Origin: Hydractinia symbiolongicarpus | Taxonomy: Eukaryota; Cnidaria; Hydrozoa; Anthoathecata; Hydractiniidae | NCBI RefSeq assembly: GCF_029227915.1 | Contig: NC_079884.1 | Location: 12,462,001-12,526,000 of the forward strand | DNA length: 64,000 nt | Direction: 5' to 3' | Part shown: positions 47,480 to 56,600 of the stretch, piece after piece | Layout: every line of letters starts with the position of its first letter | Numbering within the stretch: the stretch's first letter is position 1 | Notes under the pieces: model-generated | Told to the model about the DNA's origin: nothing | Databases searched by the model: none | Seen by the model: only the letters and a program-made list of their open reading frames with translations | Program-made: the position numbers and the translations under genes

Positions 47480-47488
47480 ATGGAAGTA
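47480..47488 (+). CDS. First codons of the SWIM/YqaJ gene, cut off by insertion
   Basis: ATGGAAGTA just left of the pogo-like insertion is the start of the gene that resumes at 50966. The TA of the third codon is the duplicated target. On the right side the frame goes GTA ATA AAT AAG GAT ACA, open into the long frame. Confidence 0.75.
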
Positions 47489-47700
47489 CCTTAAGGGAAC
47501 TTATTTTGGCGGGAACTAATTTTGGCGGATTTGGCGGATTGGGGCAAAATCCGCCAAAATTAGTTCCCGCCAAAATTAAATATTTTACTCACCCGCCAAA
47601 ATTAGTTCCCGCCAAAATTAAAAAAAATCGCCACCCGCCAAAATAAGTTCCCGCCAAAATTAAAAATTTCGTTGATCCGCCAAAATAAGTTCCCCTTAAA
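47489..47700. repeat. Left end of the pogo-like element, double-ended
   Basis: After the inverted end come three to four blocks of CCGCCAAAATTAGTTCCCGC with spacers 'tcgccac' and 'tttcgttgat' in the same orientation and order as in the right end (50747-50930). The block stops at 'ccgccaaaataagttcccct' then taaa, which is almost the outer right terminus. So 47489-47697 alone looks like a complete 209-bp miniature element with its own two ends. Confidence 0.8.
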
Positions 47701-47804
47701 AAATCGACAAAAATCAACTTTTTTTCAATTTTTTATATCTTTTAGAAATATACCTTTGCGCTAGAAATATTATGTCATAATAAACCTCTAATACAAGATA
47801 ATTT

Positions 47805-48455
47805 TTAATCAATATTTATGATTTCTAAGTCCTTGCTTGACGATGGTGACGACTTTTTAGGTTTGTTGTTAACTTTTTGCCTTTTTGGGGCTGGTGCAGC
47901 TGAGGTGTTTCCAAAAAAGTTTCGAATATCTTTTTGCTTTTTCGTCTCTTTGCTTTGGCTTTTGGCTGTATTTTTTTTACGCTTTGGTCTCTCTTCGGTT
48001 GGAACCACGACATCTAAAATAACTGCAATATGTAAGAACGAACCAAGAATCAATTCCTCTTTCGGCTCTGTATACAAGGCTTCTACAAGTTGTTGGTATC
48101 TTGCAAGAACCAAAAGATTGTTTACTGTCCCTGGTAAAGTAACAGTTATTTTACAGGGGATCTCCAAGCCTCCTTGAACGAGAGGTGATCTTCGATAGTG
48201 TACACTTGTCAACGTGGATTTCATAGACGCTCCTCTGTCCAGAAGAAATTTTGTAACCCTTGAGATTTCTTTGGGTAAATGGCCAACTGGTTTGTCATTT
48301 CCGAATTCACAAACTTTGATTGCAAATCTATCGAAAACATTGTTGTTCTCATGAAAGCAGTCCAGTGATTGATTTTCCTCAGGTTTCCAATAAGTTTTAT
48401 AATAATGGAATCCTCTGACAGCAGCTGTAAACTCGAACGTCTTGTTGTAAGCCAT
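47805..48455 (-). CDS. HIRAN-domain protein with PCNA-binding motif
   Basis: 216 residues in one exon, starting at ATG 48455. Residues about 8-110 form a HIRAN domain: VRGFHYY, then a CFHENNNVFDRFAIKV block, then PVGHLPKEISRVTKFLLDRG, then LEIPCKITVTLPG. HIRAN binds the 3' end of single-stranded DNA in HLTF-type repair factors. A Lys-rich linker contains QKDIRNFF at about 177-184, an exact fit to the PCNA-interacting motif QxxIxxFF. The last residues LEIINID fit a SUMO-interaction core. The linker PKRKKN and PKRQKV are likely nuclear signals. It shares a divergent 355-bp promoter with the transposase, which implies co-expression. Frames on the opposite strand here are shadows. The role is inferred: end binding, or recruitment of the transposon complex to replication forks or repair sites. 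Confidence 0.85.
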   Translation of the reverse strand: MAYNKTFEFTAAVRGFHYYKTYWKPEENQSLDCFHENNNVFDRFAIKVCEFGNDKPVGHLPKEISRVTKFLLDRGASMKSTLTSVHYRRSPLVQGGLEIPCKITVTLPGTVNNLLVLARYQQLVEALYTEPKEELILGSFLHIAVILDVVVPTEERPKRKKNTAKSQSKETKKQKDIRNFFGNTSAAPAPKRQKVNNKPKKSSPSSSKDLEIINID

Positions 48456-48810
48456 ATGGACGTCTTTTCTTTTCTAGCTCTGATGAAAAACAAAAATGTC
48501 AATCGATCGATTTTTTAATTGCCTAGCATGAAAATAGAACGTTTTTGTTCTATTTGTCAGTGTAGACCGAACTTTCCCAATTAAATAGAATGTTTTTGTT
48601 CGATTGGTTAGTCTAAACGGGCCTTAGCGAAGAAAAAAAGAATGTTTTTGTTCGATTGGGTAGTCTAAACGGGCCTTAGCCAAGAAAAAAAGAATGTTTT
48701 TGTTCGATTTTTAGTGTAAATATAGGCCAAGTGAATGGAATGTTTATGTTCGAGTAAATATACAGGATACAGATAACTTACGTTTCCTTTTTTATCTCCC
48801 GGCTTTCAAA
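48456..48810. promoter_or_regulatory. Divergent promoter with 52-bp tandem repeats
   Basis: About 4.5 copies of a unit starting GAATGTTTTTGTTCGATTGG and continuing ttagtctaaacgggccttag lie at 48535, 48589, 48641, 48693 and 48739 (starts). They fill the space between the two divergent genes of the pogo-like element. Such regular copies probably serve as binding sites for the transposase or a host factor. Confidence 0.7.
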
Positions 48811-50651
48811 ATGTCTTACATCAGGAAGTTAGCTAAATTACAAGAGAAAGAAGCTCAACAAAGGGCCGCTGAAAAGGAAAAAACTTCAGACGAAACACCT
48901 TCAAACAGTTCTAGGGAACAAAGTAAGTATTTCTCTTTGATGTTTTTTTTTGTTATACCTACCTGCGAAGAAGTTTCTTTCTTTGTTTGAAAATTTTTAA
49001 TTTTTGGTCAAAATTCGCAATTACATAGTGGTTCGTTTTATTCATTTTAGGCCCACAACCAACTGACTTCCAGCAAGAATCATCCCTTGGTTCGTTAGAC
49101 TACGAAGCTGTTACAGACGCGACTGAAAATGTTAAATCCAGTGGCAAAAAATCATACAACCGTTGGTCAGAAAAAGAAAGATTTGATATCGGAAAATATG
49201 TTGCGATTCATGGTGGTGCGGCTGCAATCACAAAGTTTCAAACCAAAGACAGGCCGTTAAGTGAGAGTACAGCTCGAAGATTTGGCAATCTTTACAAAAA
49301 AGAGCTGAAAGATTCAACCCGAGAAAAACGTAGCGTGGTAACCAAATTTGTTCCTTTGAAACGCGGTAGACCTCTGTTCCTTGGCAGTCTAGATGAGATG
49401 GTACAAAGATTTTTAATTGCACTGAGAAATCGAGGAGGTGTTGTTTCAAGAACAGTTGCAACCGCTGCAGCGAAAGCTCTAATATCACGAAACCCTCAAT
49501 TTGAGTTGGGGCATATTAAAATTGATAACAGTTGGGCAAAAAGCCTCTTCAAGAGAATGGGTTTCAAGAAAAGAATGAAAACGACCTCCAAAGTTGAAAT
49601 CACTGAAGGAGCCAAAAAGGAGTGTGAATTACTATTTCTTCACGATATTGTTTCGACCATCGAACAACACAGCATCCCTCACCAACTTGTTATGAATCTG
49701 GACCAGACACCTCTTAAGTTTGTTCCAAGAATGAATCACACCATGGCGAAAAAGGGTTCATCGTCCGTCCCTATCGTTGGATCTTCCGACAAAAGATGCC
49801 TTACTGGTACCTTTATTATTACGCTTGATGGTTCTTTTCTGCCAATGCAACTGATATATGGGGGGAAAACAAATCAAAGCCTCCCAAAGTTTGAATTCCC
49901 CGAATCGTTCTCACTAAGCGTTAATCCCAAACACTACAGCAATACACAAGAATCCATCAAAGTCATCAAAGAGATCGTTCTAAAGCACGTTGAAGACCAG
50001 AGGAAGAAGTTAAATAACCCAAAGCAAGCTGCTCTTCTAATATTCGATGTCTTTCGAGGACAAATTACTGAGGAAGTTACCGAATTGCTGAAGAAGAACA
50101 ACATCTTCCTGGTTTTGGTTCCAAGTAACATGACACATATATTCCAGCCCTTGGATCTTACTGTGAATAATCATTGCAAGCAATTCATGAGAAATTTGTT
50201 CACTGAATGGTATTCAAAACAGATCGAGAAAGAGCTATCCCTTAACAAAAAGATCGAAGATATAAATATTCAATTAAAGCTGACCACCATCAAGCCTCTT
50301 CATGCAAGTTGGCTCCTCCAGTTTTATAACCATATCACTTCGGCAGATGGCCGTGAAGTCGTTTTGAATGGGTGGAAAGCATCTGGAATTTACGACGCAG
50401 TTCGCATGGGATCCACTTCACTTGAATCCCTTGACCCTTTTCAAGATCTATCACCGCTGCCAGAAAGCAATAGTGTAATTACTCAGCCCATAACCGACAT
50501 AATCAATGCGCCAGATTTATTAAAGGATAGCTTCATCAACGTGCGAGTCGAAAATGACGATGACAAAGAAGAGGAGTACACGCGTGACGAGGATGACATA
50601 GACTTTAGTCGGAATGCATTTGACATTATCATAGACGATGAAGAAGAGTAG
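48811..50651 (+). CDS. Pogo-like DDE transposase
   Basis: Exons 48811-48922 and 49051-50651; donor CAAA|GTAAGT and acceptor TTTTAG|GC keep phase, giving 570 residues. N-terminus MSYIRKLAKLQEKEAQQRAA is a basic coiled segment. Residues about 70-130 (NRWSEKERFDIGKYVAIHGG and ARRFGNLYKKEL) look like a psq-type helix-turn-helix, and about 145-220 (FLIALRNRGG, SWAKSLFKRMGF) like the CENP-B-type second one. The DDE core has D at about 255 (NLDQTPL), D at about 370 (LIFDVFRGQ) and D at about 406 (FQPLDLTVN), with 35 residues between the last two, typical of pogo. The C-terminal tail is very acidic with FDIIIDDEEE, a good SUMO-interaction core. No PCNA motif is visible in this protein, whereas Drosophila pogo transposase is known to have one. 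Confidence 0.93.
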
Positions 50652-50746
50652 ATTTTTAGTATTTGTTTTAAAATTCTTTGCTTTGTAATGCTTATTTCTA
50701 CATCTTTACCAAAGAAAATTTTCGTTGAAATTTGAAAAAATCCTTC

Positions 50747-50965
50747 ACTCGCCAAAATTAGTTCCCGCCAAAATTAAAAAATCCGCTGACCCGCCAAAAT
50801 AAGTTCCCGCCAAAATTAAAAAAAACCGCCACCCGCCAAAATAAGTTCCCGCCAAAATTAAAAATTTCGTTGATCCGCCAAAATTAGTTCCCGCCAAAAT
50901 TAAATTTTTTTTAGATTTCCTTCGTCCGCCAAAATTAGTTCCCGCCAAAATAAGTTCCCTTAAGG
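50747..50965. repeat. Right end of the pogo-like element with iterons
   Basis: Seven or more copies of the CCGCCAAAATWA half-sites arranged as pairs with AGTTCCCG between them, ending in the perfect 41-bp inverted terminus. The regular spacing makes these likely transposase-binding sites. Confidence 0.85.
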
Positions 50966-52130
50966 TAATAAATAAGGATACAGATTTAGATATAATTTTA
51001 AGCTCTACAGATCTTGGGCCTAGCTTTTCTCAAAGCTCTTGTGTGGTACCAAGACCTGTTTTTAAAGAATTAACAAATGCCGAGAGGGACGAAGAAGTGG
51101 AGGAAAGAACACACGAAGATATAAGTCAATGGTCAACTGATCTTGCAGCTATGCCTTCGATCACCCAGGAGAAAATTCACCAATATTTAGTTCTTGGAAA
51201 TAGCTGTGATAGCAAGCCGAAGGGTGCTACAAAGCATAAAATTCTTGGATACCAACTATTCAAGGAGAGCTACGTGAAGAAAGTGAGAGTTAAAAGTAAT
51301 GTTATGGCTGAAAAATTAACTTTTCTTGTGAAATGTTTTGTAGCTGCTTCCATGAAAAGAGAAAAATATTCTGTTTATGTCCACCTGTGTCAAAGAAGTG
51401 GTGATATTTTGTATGCGAAATGTTTATGTAAAGCTGGAGCAGGAGGATGCTGTAAGCATGTCGCAGCAGTTCTATTTCAATTGGTTGAATACAAACAGTT
51501 GGACTTAAAAATTGTCCCTGATGACAAGACATGCACAGATTTGTTACAAAAATGGCATGTACCTGGAGAAAGTGCAAATTCTGCACCAATAAAATTTTCT
51601 GCAATGGCATTCGAGAAAGCAGACCTTACGAAAGACACAAATGAAAGTCGCAAAAGACCGTTGGTCACAGGAAATAGAAAATTTTGTTCTACACCACTGT
51701 TTGCACATGAGCCCTCAACCGAAAAAGTCAAAAAATTAGCGACAGACTTATTTGAAATAGGGCAAGGAACTTCAATGGCATATTTATTACAAGGAAATGA
51801 CTATAAACCATCATCATTTTATGACACATCTATAAAAGAATTTAATTTTGAACAGACAAACAGTGAAACAGTTGAATTACGTCCGACAGTTAATTTATTT
51901 TTGCAGGCTCTTGACTTTGAACCAGAAATAGCAGAGTTATCAGATGAGCAAAAGTCATTTGTAAACAATTTCATTCATGTCAATGCCGAACAAGTTCGAG
52001 ACATAGAAAAATCCACATGTACTCAGTATAAATGTGATATGTGGTACACAGAAAGAAAGAAACGCATAACATCATCCAATTTTGGATCTATTATAAATAG
52101 AAGAAAAAATATACATCTTGTACTGTTTCT
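50966..52130 (+). pseudogene. SWIM zinc finger / YqaJ-type protein, split and truncated
   Basis: Main part of the outer element's left gene. The frame is open from the insertion border (ATA AAT AAG GAT) to a stop at 52188; the first three codons are at 47480-47488. A SWIM zinc finger CLCKAGAGGCCKH is at about 51421-51459. Near 52010-52110 QYKCDMWYTERKKRITSSNF then GSIINRR is the typical N-terminal start of the YqaJ-type recombinase nuclease domain, whose catalytic part should follow. Instead the homology stops near 52120 and the last 20 or so codons are antisense of the neighbouring transposase, so the nuclease core has been deleted. Known SWIM-YqaJ proteins in animals are mostly transposon-borne. 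The pogo-like insertion after codon 3 removes the normal start. Confidence 0.82.
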
Positions 52131-52374
52131 TTTGAAGCCCATATTGGAAGCATACGGAATTGTGAATGTAAAAAATCTGTCCATGTAATCAATATTCTGC
52201 TTATGTGACTTGTCGACATATTAAATCGAACAGCCATATCTTCTAACAAAAGTCCACATCGAATTCGAACCAGTATCATAAAGAATTCTTCTTCTGCGCT
52301 CAATGATCGTGATCGGCCTCGTTTTGTAGAGTTTATATTTTTTGTATTTTCAGTGTTAGTATTTGAACCCCAAT
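52120..52374 (-). pseudogene. ISL2EU-like transposase, HTH part only
   Basis: Minus-strand frame continuing the THAP protein at 55107-55902 after removal of the 2725-bp insertion: YWGSNTNTENTKN, RGRSRSLSAEEEFFMILVRI then RCGLLLEDMAVRFNMSTSHI, SRILITWTDFLHSQF, and LPIWASKETVQ. This is the helix-turn-helix (HTH_Tnp_4-like) that precedes the DDE domain in this transposase family. After ETVQ the sequence departs into the deleted SWIM/YqaJ gene, so no catalytic residue is left. Confidence 0.82.
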
Positions 52375-53076
52375 ATATTAGTAGGCTGTTTAGTCACGTG
52401 ATCAAAAGCCGTAGAATTTTTTTTGCCGTAGCGAACTCGCATACCGTAGACAGATTTTCCCGAGATTTTATACGTATGTGCCCATCCAAAGCTATTTTCC
52501 GACTATGTTTTTCCTTATTAGGCATTTTTCGATAGGCACCTCTTTGCACAGAATAGGCCGAGGTTTGTTTTGATTGATGATAGAAGTTTGTAGCTGTTAA
52601 CGTTGAAGAGTTACAGGATTTTGAATTTTAAGGTTGCGATTATTTTTGTATTGTATGTGTTATTTAAACTTCTATCATATCAAGTAGTAAAGTTTAAAGT
52701 ATGTAGAATTGTTCTTATCAAATTAATAGTTAGTTAGAAAAAGGAAAAGCTGTCGGATTTCACATTTTTTTGTTGACACTTTTGGATCCCCCCTGGCAGA
52801 CAGAGCTAACAACAGCTACAAACATGGCGGACTAAATCTCAAAAATAAGTTTATGGGGTTATAGCTACTAGTTCACTTTTGTATCTTAATAAGAGACTGT
52901 TCACAATAAGAGATGTTCAATGTTTATAGTTACATATATTTATAGTTTAGCTAGATAGTGATAGATAGTAAAACAAAGATTTAAGCGACTATATAGCTAG
53001 GTGGTATTTGGGGTTATATTCTAGCTAGCTAGTTAAGCTTTGTGTTTGTTATTTTATCACTATAATTACCTCTAGT

Positions 53077-53494
53077 ATGGATGCTAAGGTATGTCTACCT
53101 AGTTTTCACAGCTTGTTTAGTGTTTTTTATAGGTTAAAATTTTTTATTAAAAAAAGATGTTCGTGACAATGTTGTTGCTGTTCAGAAAAGTGAACTTATG
53201 TTCAAAATTAGAGAAGCGAGAATGTCGCAAATAACTATGCAACAAAAACGTAGTTTTCAGAAAGAATTTCTAGCAGATCCCATCCTACTTGTTGGAAAGG
53301 ATATTCGTCATCGAGTTAGAGAGGAGGGAAGTGATGAGGTAAATTGGGAACAGGGAAAAGTTATGAGCTTAAGTAAGATTGCTAAGAATGTTAAAAGATC
53401 CGAGTATTGTGTGCTGTACGCTTCTGAACCCGATAATGTTTGGAAATTTCCATTGCTTTTGGATTTTGAAAAGGGAGATTTGATATTGCTGTAG
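53077..53494 (+). CDS. Small two-exon protein, 106 residues, unknown
   Basis: Exon 1 is 53077-53088 (MDAK, donor AAG|GTATGT) and exon 2 is 53186-53494 (acceptor CTGTTCAG|AAA), in phase. The product starts MDAKKSELMFKIREARMSQI, then a compact domain with LLVGKDIRHRVREEGSDEVN, WEQGKV, YCVLYASEPDNVWKFPLLLD and FEKGDLILL. Alternating hydrophobic residues and the GKxIxHRV, WxxGxV and YxVxY spacing suggest a small Tudor- or SH3-like barrel that would bind chromatin or another protein. It is the only coding sequence in the 2.7-kb element. I do not know a named family, and the fold is inferred. Confidence 0.65.
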
Positions 53495-53929
53495 TTTGCT
53501 TATTATGTCGTTAATTCAGTATATAATAATAGTTTATGTTCACATGGTATAGATTAGTTTTGTTGATATATAATATTTTAATGGGAAAAAGTCGTCTATT
53601 TTAGTCCATTTAATTTTAGTATATACAAGTTTTGTATTGGCATTTGTAGACTGTATGAGATTTTGTTCTGAGATTTTGTTCTTTGAAATATGCCGCTCTG
53701 CCTATCCTATATGCTTTTTTTATTACTAACTTGACTTCAAGATATCTTGGCCAAACATCTGAATGCAGTGGTTGTACAGTTAAACGTGTTTATATACTTT
53801 GTAAAAAAAATGGTATTTCTGGCATGACTATAAAATGCTTATATTATGTCAATGACTTTATATTAAAGTTTTTATTTAGCTTAATTTTATGATTTTGATA
53901 TTTGTTTCTTTCTGGATTTTTGCCCATCT

Positions 53930-54610
53930 CTCTACAGTATTTAACAGCCTGGTCTGCAAAACATCAATAATTTTTTATAGTTTAATTTACTGTTTTTATC
54001 ACAATTCTGTTAATTAACCTATACAAACTTCACAGATGGCTTATATACCTGGTTTCCTTTTTAGTTCTTACCCCCGTCTTTTTTAAATTTAACAGTCTGG
54101 TCTGTAAATTACACATATTTATCACATGATATTTTTTGTAGTTTTAATTACTGTTTTACCATGGTTCTGTTTTTTTTAATTTAATGCAACTTCGCCAACA
54201 ATGGCTTATTTAAAACTGGTTTCTTTTTAGTTTTACCCCCGTCTTTCTCTATTTAACTGTCTGGTCTGTAAAATACACACCTTATCACGTGATATTTTTT
54301 GTAGTTTTAATTACTGTTTTATCACAGCAATTAAATGCAACTTCGCCAATGACTTAATTATAACTGGTTTCTTTTTAGTTTTACCCCCGTCTTTCTCTAT
54401 TTAACTGTCTGGTCTGTAAAATACACATATTATCACATGATATTTTTTGTAATTTGAATTATATACTGTTTTATCACAGTTTTTTTTTTTATTAATTTAA
54501 TGCAACTTCGCCAATGGCTTATTTATTACTGGTTTCTTTTTAGTTTTACCCCCGTCTTTCTCTGTTAACAGTCTGGCCTGTAAAATACACATCATATCAC
54601 GTGATAATTT
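53930..54610. repeat. Tandem repeat of about 145-165 bp, five copies
   Basis: The phrase ACCCCCGTCTTTCTCTATTT followed by aactgtctggtctgtaaaat and acacat, then tatcacrtgatattttttgt, recurs at about 53940, 54090, 54255, 54405 and 54565. Copies end with cttattt-actggtttctttttag. The CACGTGAT/CACATGAT core in each unit is a palindromic, E-box-like site. Confidence 0.8.
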
Positions 54611-55106
54611 TATAGGTTTTCTTCTTTTAAGTTCTAGTGACGTTTCTAGTTATGTGATAGGATTACTTTTTATTGTTATGTTAGTTTTTACCGTTTTTTT
54701 ACCAATGTTATGTATATTTTACCATATATGGAAAAAGTAAAAATGGCGGCCTAATGACGTCAGATATGAAAAAAAAATTCCAAATGTTTTTCTTAGCATA
54801 AATATTACCAACCCTAAAATTTTCATTCTATAATGTTTAGTTATACCAAAGTTATTGTACACGTAGCAAAGGTCTCAAAATGAGTTTAAAAAAAGTCGTT
54901 TTGGTGCCAAAAATGTTCTACTTGGAATGCACTTATTTTTTCTAATTTTTGCTACCAATTACGCATACTAAAATAGCCATAACTTTTGAACTATTTATCG
55001 TAGAAGGAAGTTTGACCCCTCGTTGAATTTCAAATGACCCAGCCATTCTGAAAACAAGAACATTATAGACTCCTACACAAAGCTTTAAAACTCCCGAAAG
55101 TGCCTA

Positions 55107-55902
55107 ATATTAGTTTATTTGCAGCTGGTTGTAAATATTCTAAAACTGCTTTGAATAATTTATAAGATTCGAATCCGGTATAAAACTTAAAGTGTGCTTC
55201 ATTGTGTTTAAACCGGTCAATTGAAAATGCTATGTCACTTATAGTGGCTTGTTGTTTTTCAATAGTTTGATCAAGTTCCTTTTCATGAATTCTCATACAA
55301 CTAATTTCGGCTCTCAATTTTTCCAACTCTTGTTTTAACTCTTCCTCCACAGATAATTCTGCAGCAATGTCATTTGTCGTAGCCCTCACAGGAGAAAATA
55401 GTTGCAATTTACAGTTTGTACTGTTGAGAGTTTTTCTTGGTTTGCTAGCTGTTGGTTTGATAGTTTTTGGGACTATTGTGGGAACATTGTTCATATATGT
55501 CTTCTTTCCACCAGTGAAATGAACAGAGCAAACTCTATGCGATGTAGAAGGTACAAAATCCTTTCTACTGATCATAAAAAGCCATTTCTTTCGAAGCTCT
55601 GAGTCTTTAGGAATGACATAAAAAGATAAGTCTGGATTCTTCTTTGAGTTGTTTTGACAGAGAGGTACACAGCAAGTTATCCCTCCTCCTTTACTTTTAG
55701 CTTGCAATAAAAAGCTTGAACTTGATGAAAAGTTTGAGCCAATGCTTGCAGGAGAGCCCAAGTTTTGAAAAAAACTGTTGTCTTGATTAGAATTTTGTAT
55801 ATCGCTTTGGTTTTGAGTAGAATTAAGGATGAAGTGTACTTGTTCGGCCATTTTTGTTACTACGAATGGTTTGTTTACGTTTTCGCGGAATACAACTACC
55901 AT
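55107..55902 (-). pseudogene. THAP domain transposase, N-terminal half
   Basis: N-terminal part of the outer element's transposase. The frame is open from 55902, but that ATG lies inside the inverted end, so the Met at 55851 (MAEQVHFILNSTQN) is the likelier start. A C2CH THAP zinc finger occupies about 55410-55690: CVPLCQNN, FYVIPKDSELRKKW, RVCSVHF and VPTIVP. A Glu-rich coiled coil follows (LSVEEELKQELEKLRAEISC), then KFYTGFESYKLFKAVLEYLQ, the usual lead into the HTH. The frame is interrupted there by the 2.7-kb insertion and runs out at 55063. THAP binds the element's own ends in related transposases. Confidence 0.85.
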
Positions 55903-55941
55903 AATGCATTGCGAATTAGCCGTATAGAGGGAACGGGGAAT

Positions 55942-56600
55942 TATTCGCGATCATGATAAATTCTCTATTTAGGCCAGTTATAGCTAATTGTATTTTTTTA
56001 GATACTTCACAAAATAGAGGAAGTAATTCCAACCCTTTCTAGAGTTGGCCACCGAAAAAAAATGTAGCAACGAACATGTTTCTCGCCGAATTCTGATTTG
56101 AGAGGGCAGGGAACCGAAATTACAGTGCCAATCTCGAGAGAAAGAGGGACTTCGCATACCTCATACCTTAAAACTAATGCTACATGCACAGTGCAGTCAG
56201 ATATGCATAGATTTGTGGCAAGCATACATTTGTTTGTTCATGCCGTTTTTTTTGTGTATTCTAGCAAAAAAAGTTGTCAGGGTGCAAACTTTGGTACATG
56301 CGGAATTTAATACGCGCGATAATAAATCAAAACCGTTTTCACAAATGCCACACACCTGTATGCTGTCTAAAACCCTGGATTACTACTACTCATTATCGTC
56401 CTCAGAGCTCTTTGTTGAGATGAACTAAGTTAGTTTATCTCAAGAGGACTAGAGAGGCCCAAAAGGCTGTTTAAACACAAATGCGACATCAAAGGTTAGT
56501 CCTGATAGATATTTTTATATCTAAAACATTTACATAAGCGAATAACAGAACGTGTATTGAAATAAGTTGTTAATGTTCATTTGTATATGAGATTGAATGT
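55942..56600. other. Spacer between the transposon complex and Ku80
   Basis: No supported gene. It must contain the 3' UTR of the Ku80 gene, which reads leftward from 56601. Confidence 0.5.

Larger units (their letters stand above)
47489..50965. mobile_element. Pogo/Tc1-type DNA transposon with HIRAN accessory gene
   Basis: 3477 bp with perfect 41-bp inverted ends starting CCTTAAGGGAACTTATTTTG, flanked by a TA duplication (47487-47488 and 50966-50967). It contains two divergent intact genes: a HIRAN-domain protein to the left (47805-48455, minus) and a pogo-like transposase to the right (48811-50651, plus, one intron). Both ends contain many subterminal copies of CCGCCAAAATWAGTTCCCGC. Both genes are open and the ends are perfect, so the element looks young and possibly able to move. 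Confidence 0.93.
52382..55106. mobile_element. 2.7-kb insertion element with 7-bp target duplication
   Basis: Borders: ATATTAG (52375-52381) before TAGGCTGTTTAGTCACGTGA, and AAAACTCCCGAAAGTGCCTA before ATATTAG (55107-55113). Only the outer TAGGC/GCCTA is shared as an inverted end. Removing the element and one ATATTAG restores an open reading frame across the transposase of the outer element (NKLIYWG), which fixes both borders. It carries a small two-exon gene (53077-53494), and tandem repeats (53930-54610), but no transposase. The superfamily is unknown; a 7- or 8-bp duplication would fit P or hAT types. Confidence 0.85.
47219..55939. mobile_element. Outer DNA transposon, ISL2EU-like, disrupted
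   Basis: The ends are perfect 52-bp inverted repeats: TCCCCGTTCCCTCTATACGG onward at 47219-47270 and its reverse complement at 55888-55939. Both are bordered by AT (47217-47218 and 55940-55941), which fits a 2-bp AT target duplication, although AATT at the border leaves some ambiguity. It carried two converging genes, a SWIM/YqaJ-type gene from the left and a THAP-HTH-DDE transposase from the right. I recall ISL2EU elements as having such a two-gene set; that assignment is from memory. This copy has been hit by two younger elements (47489-50965 and 52382-55106) and has an internal deletion near 52120, so it is non-autonomous. Confidence 0.85.
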
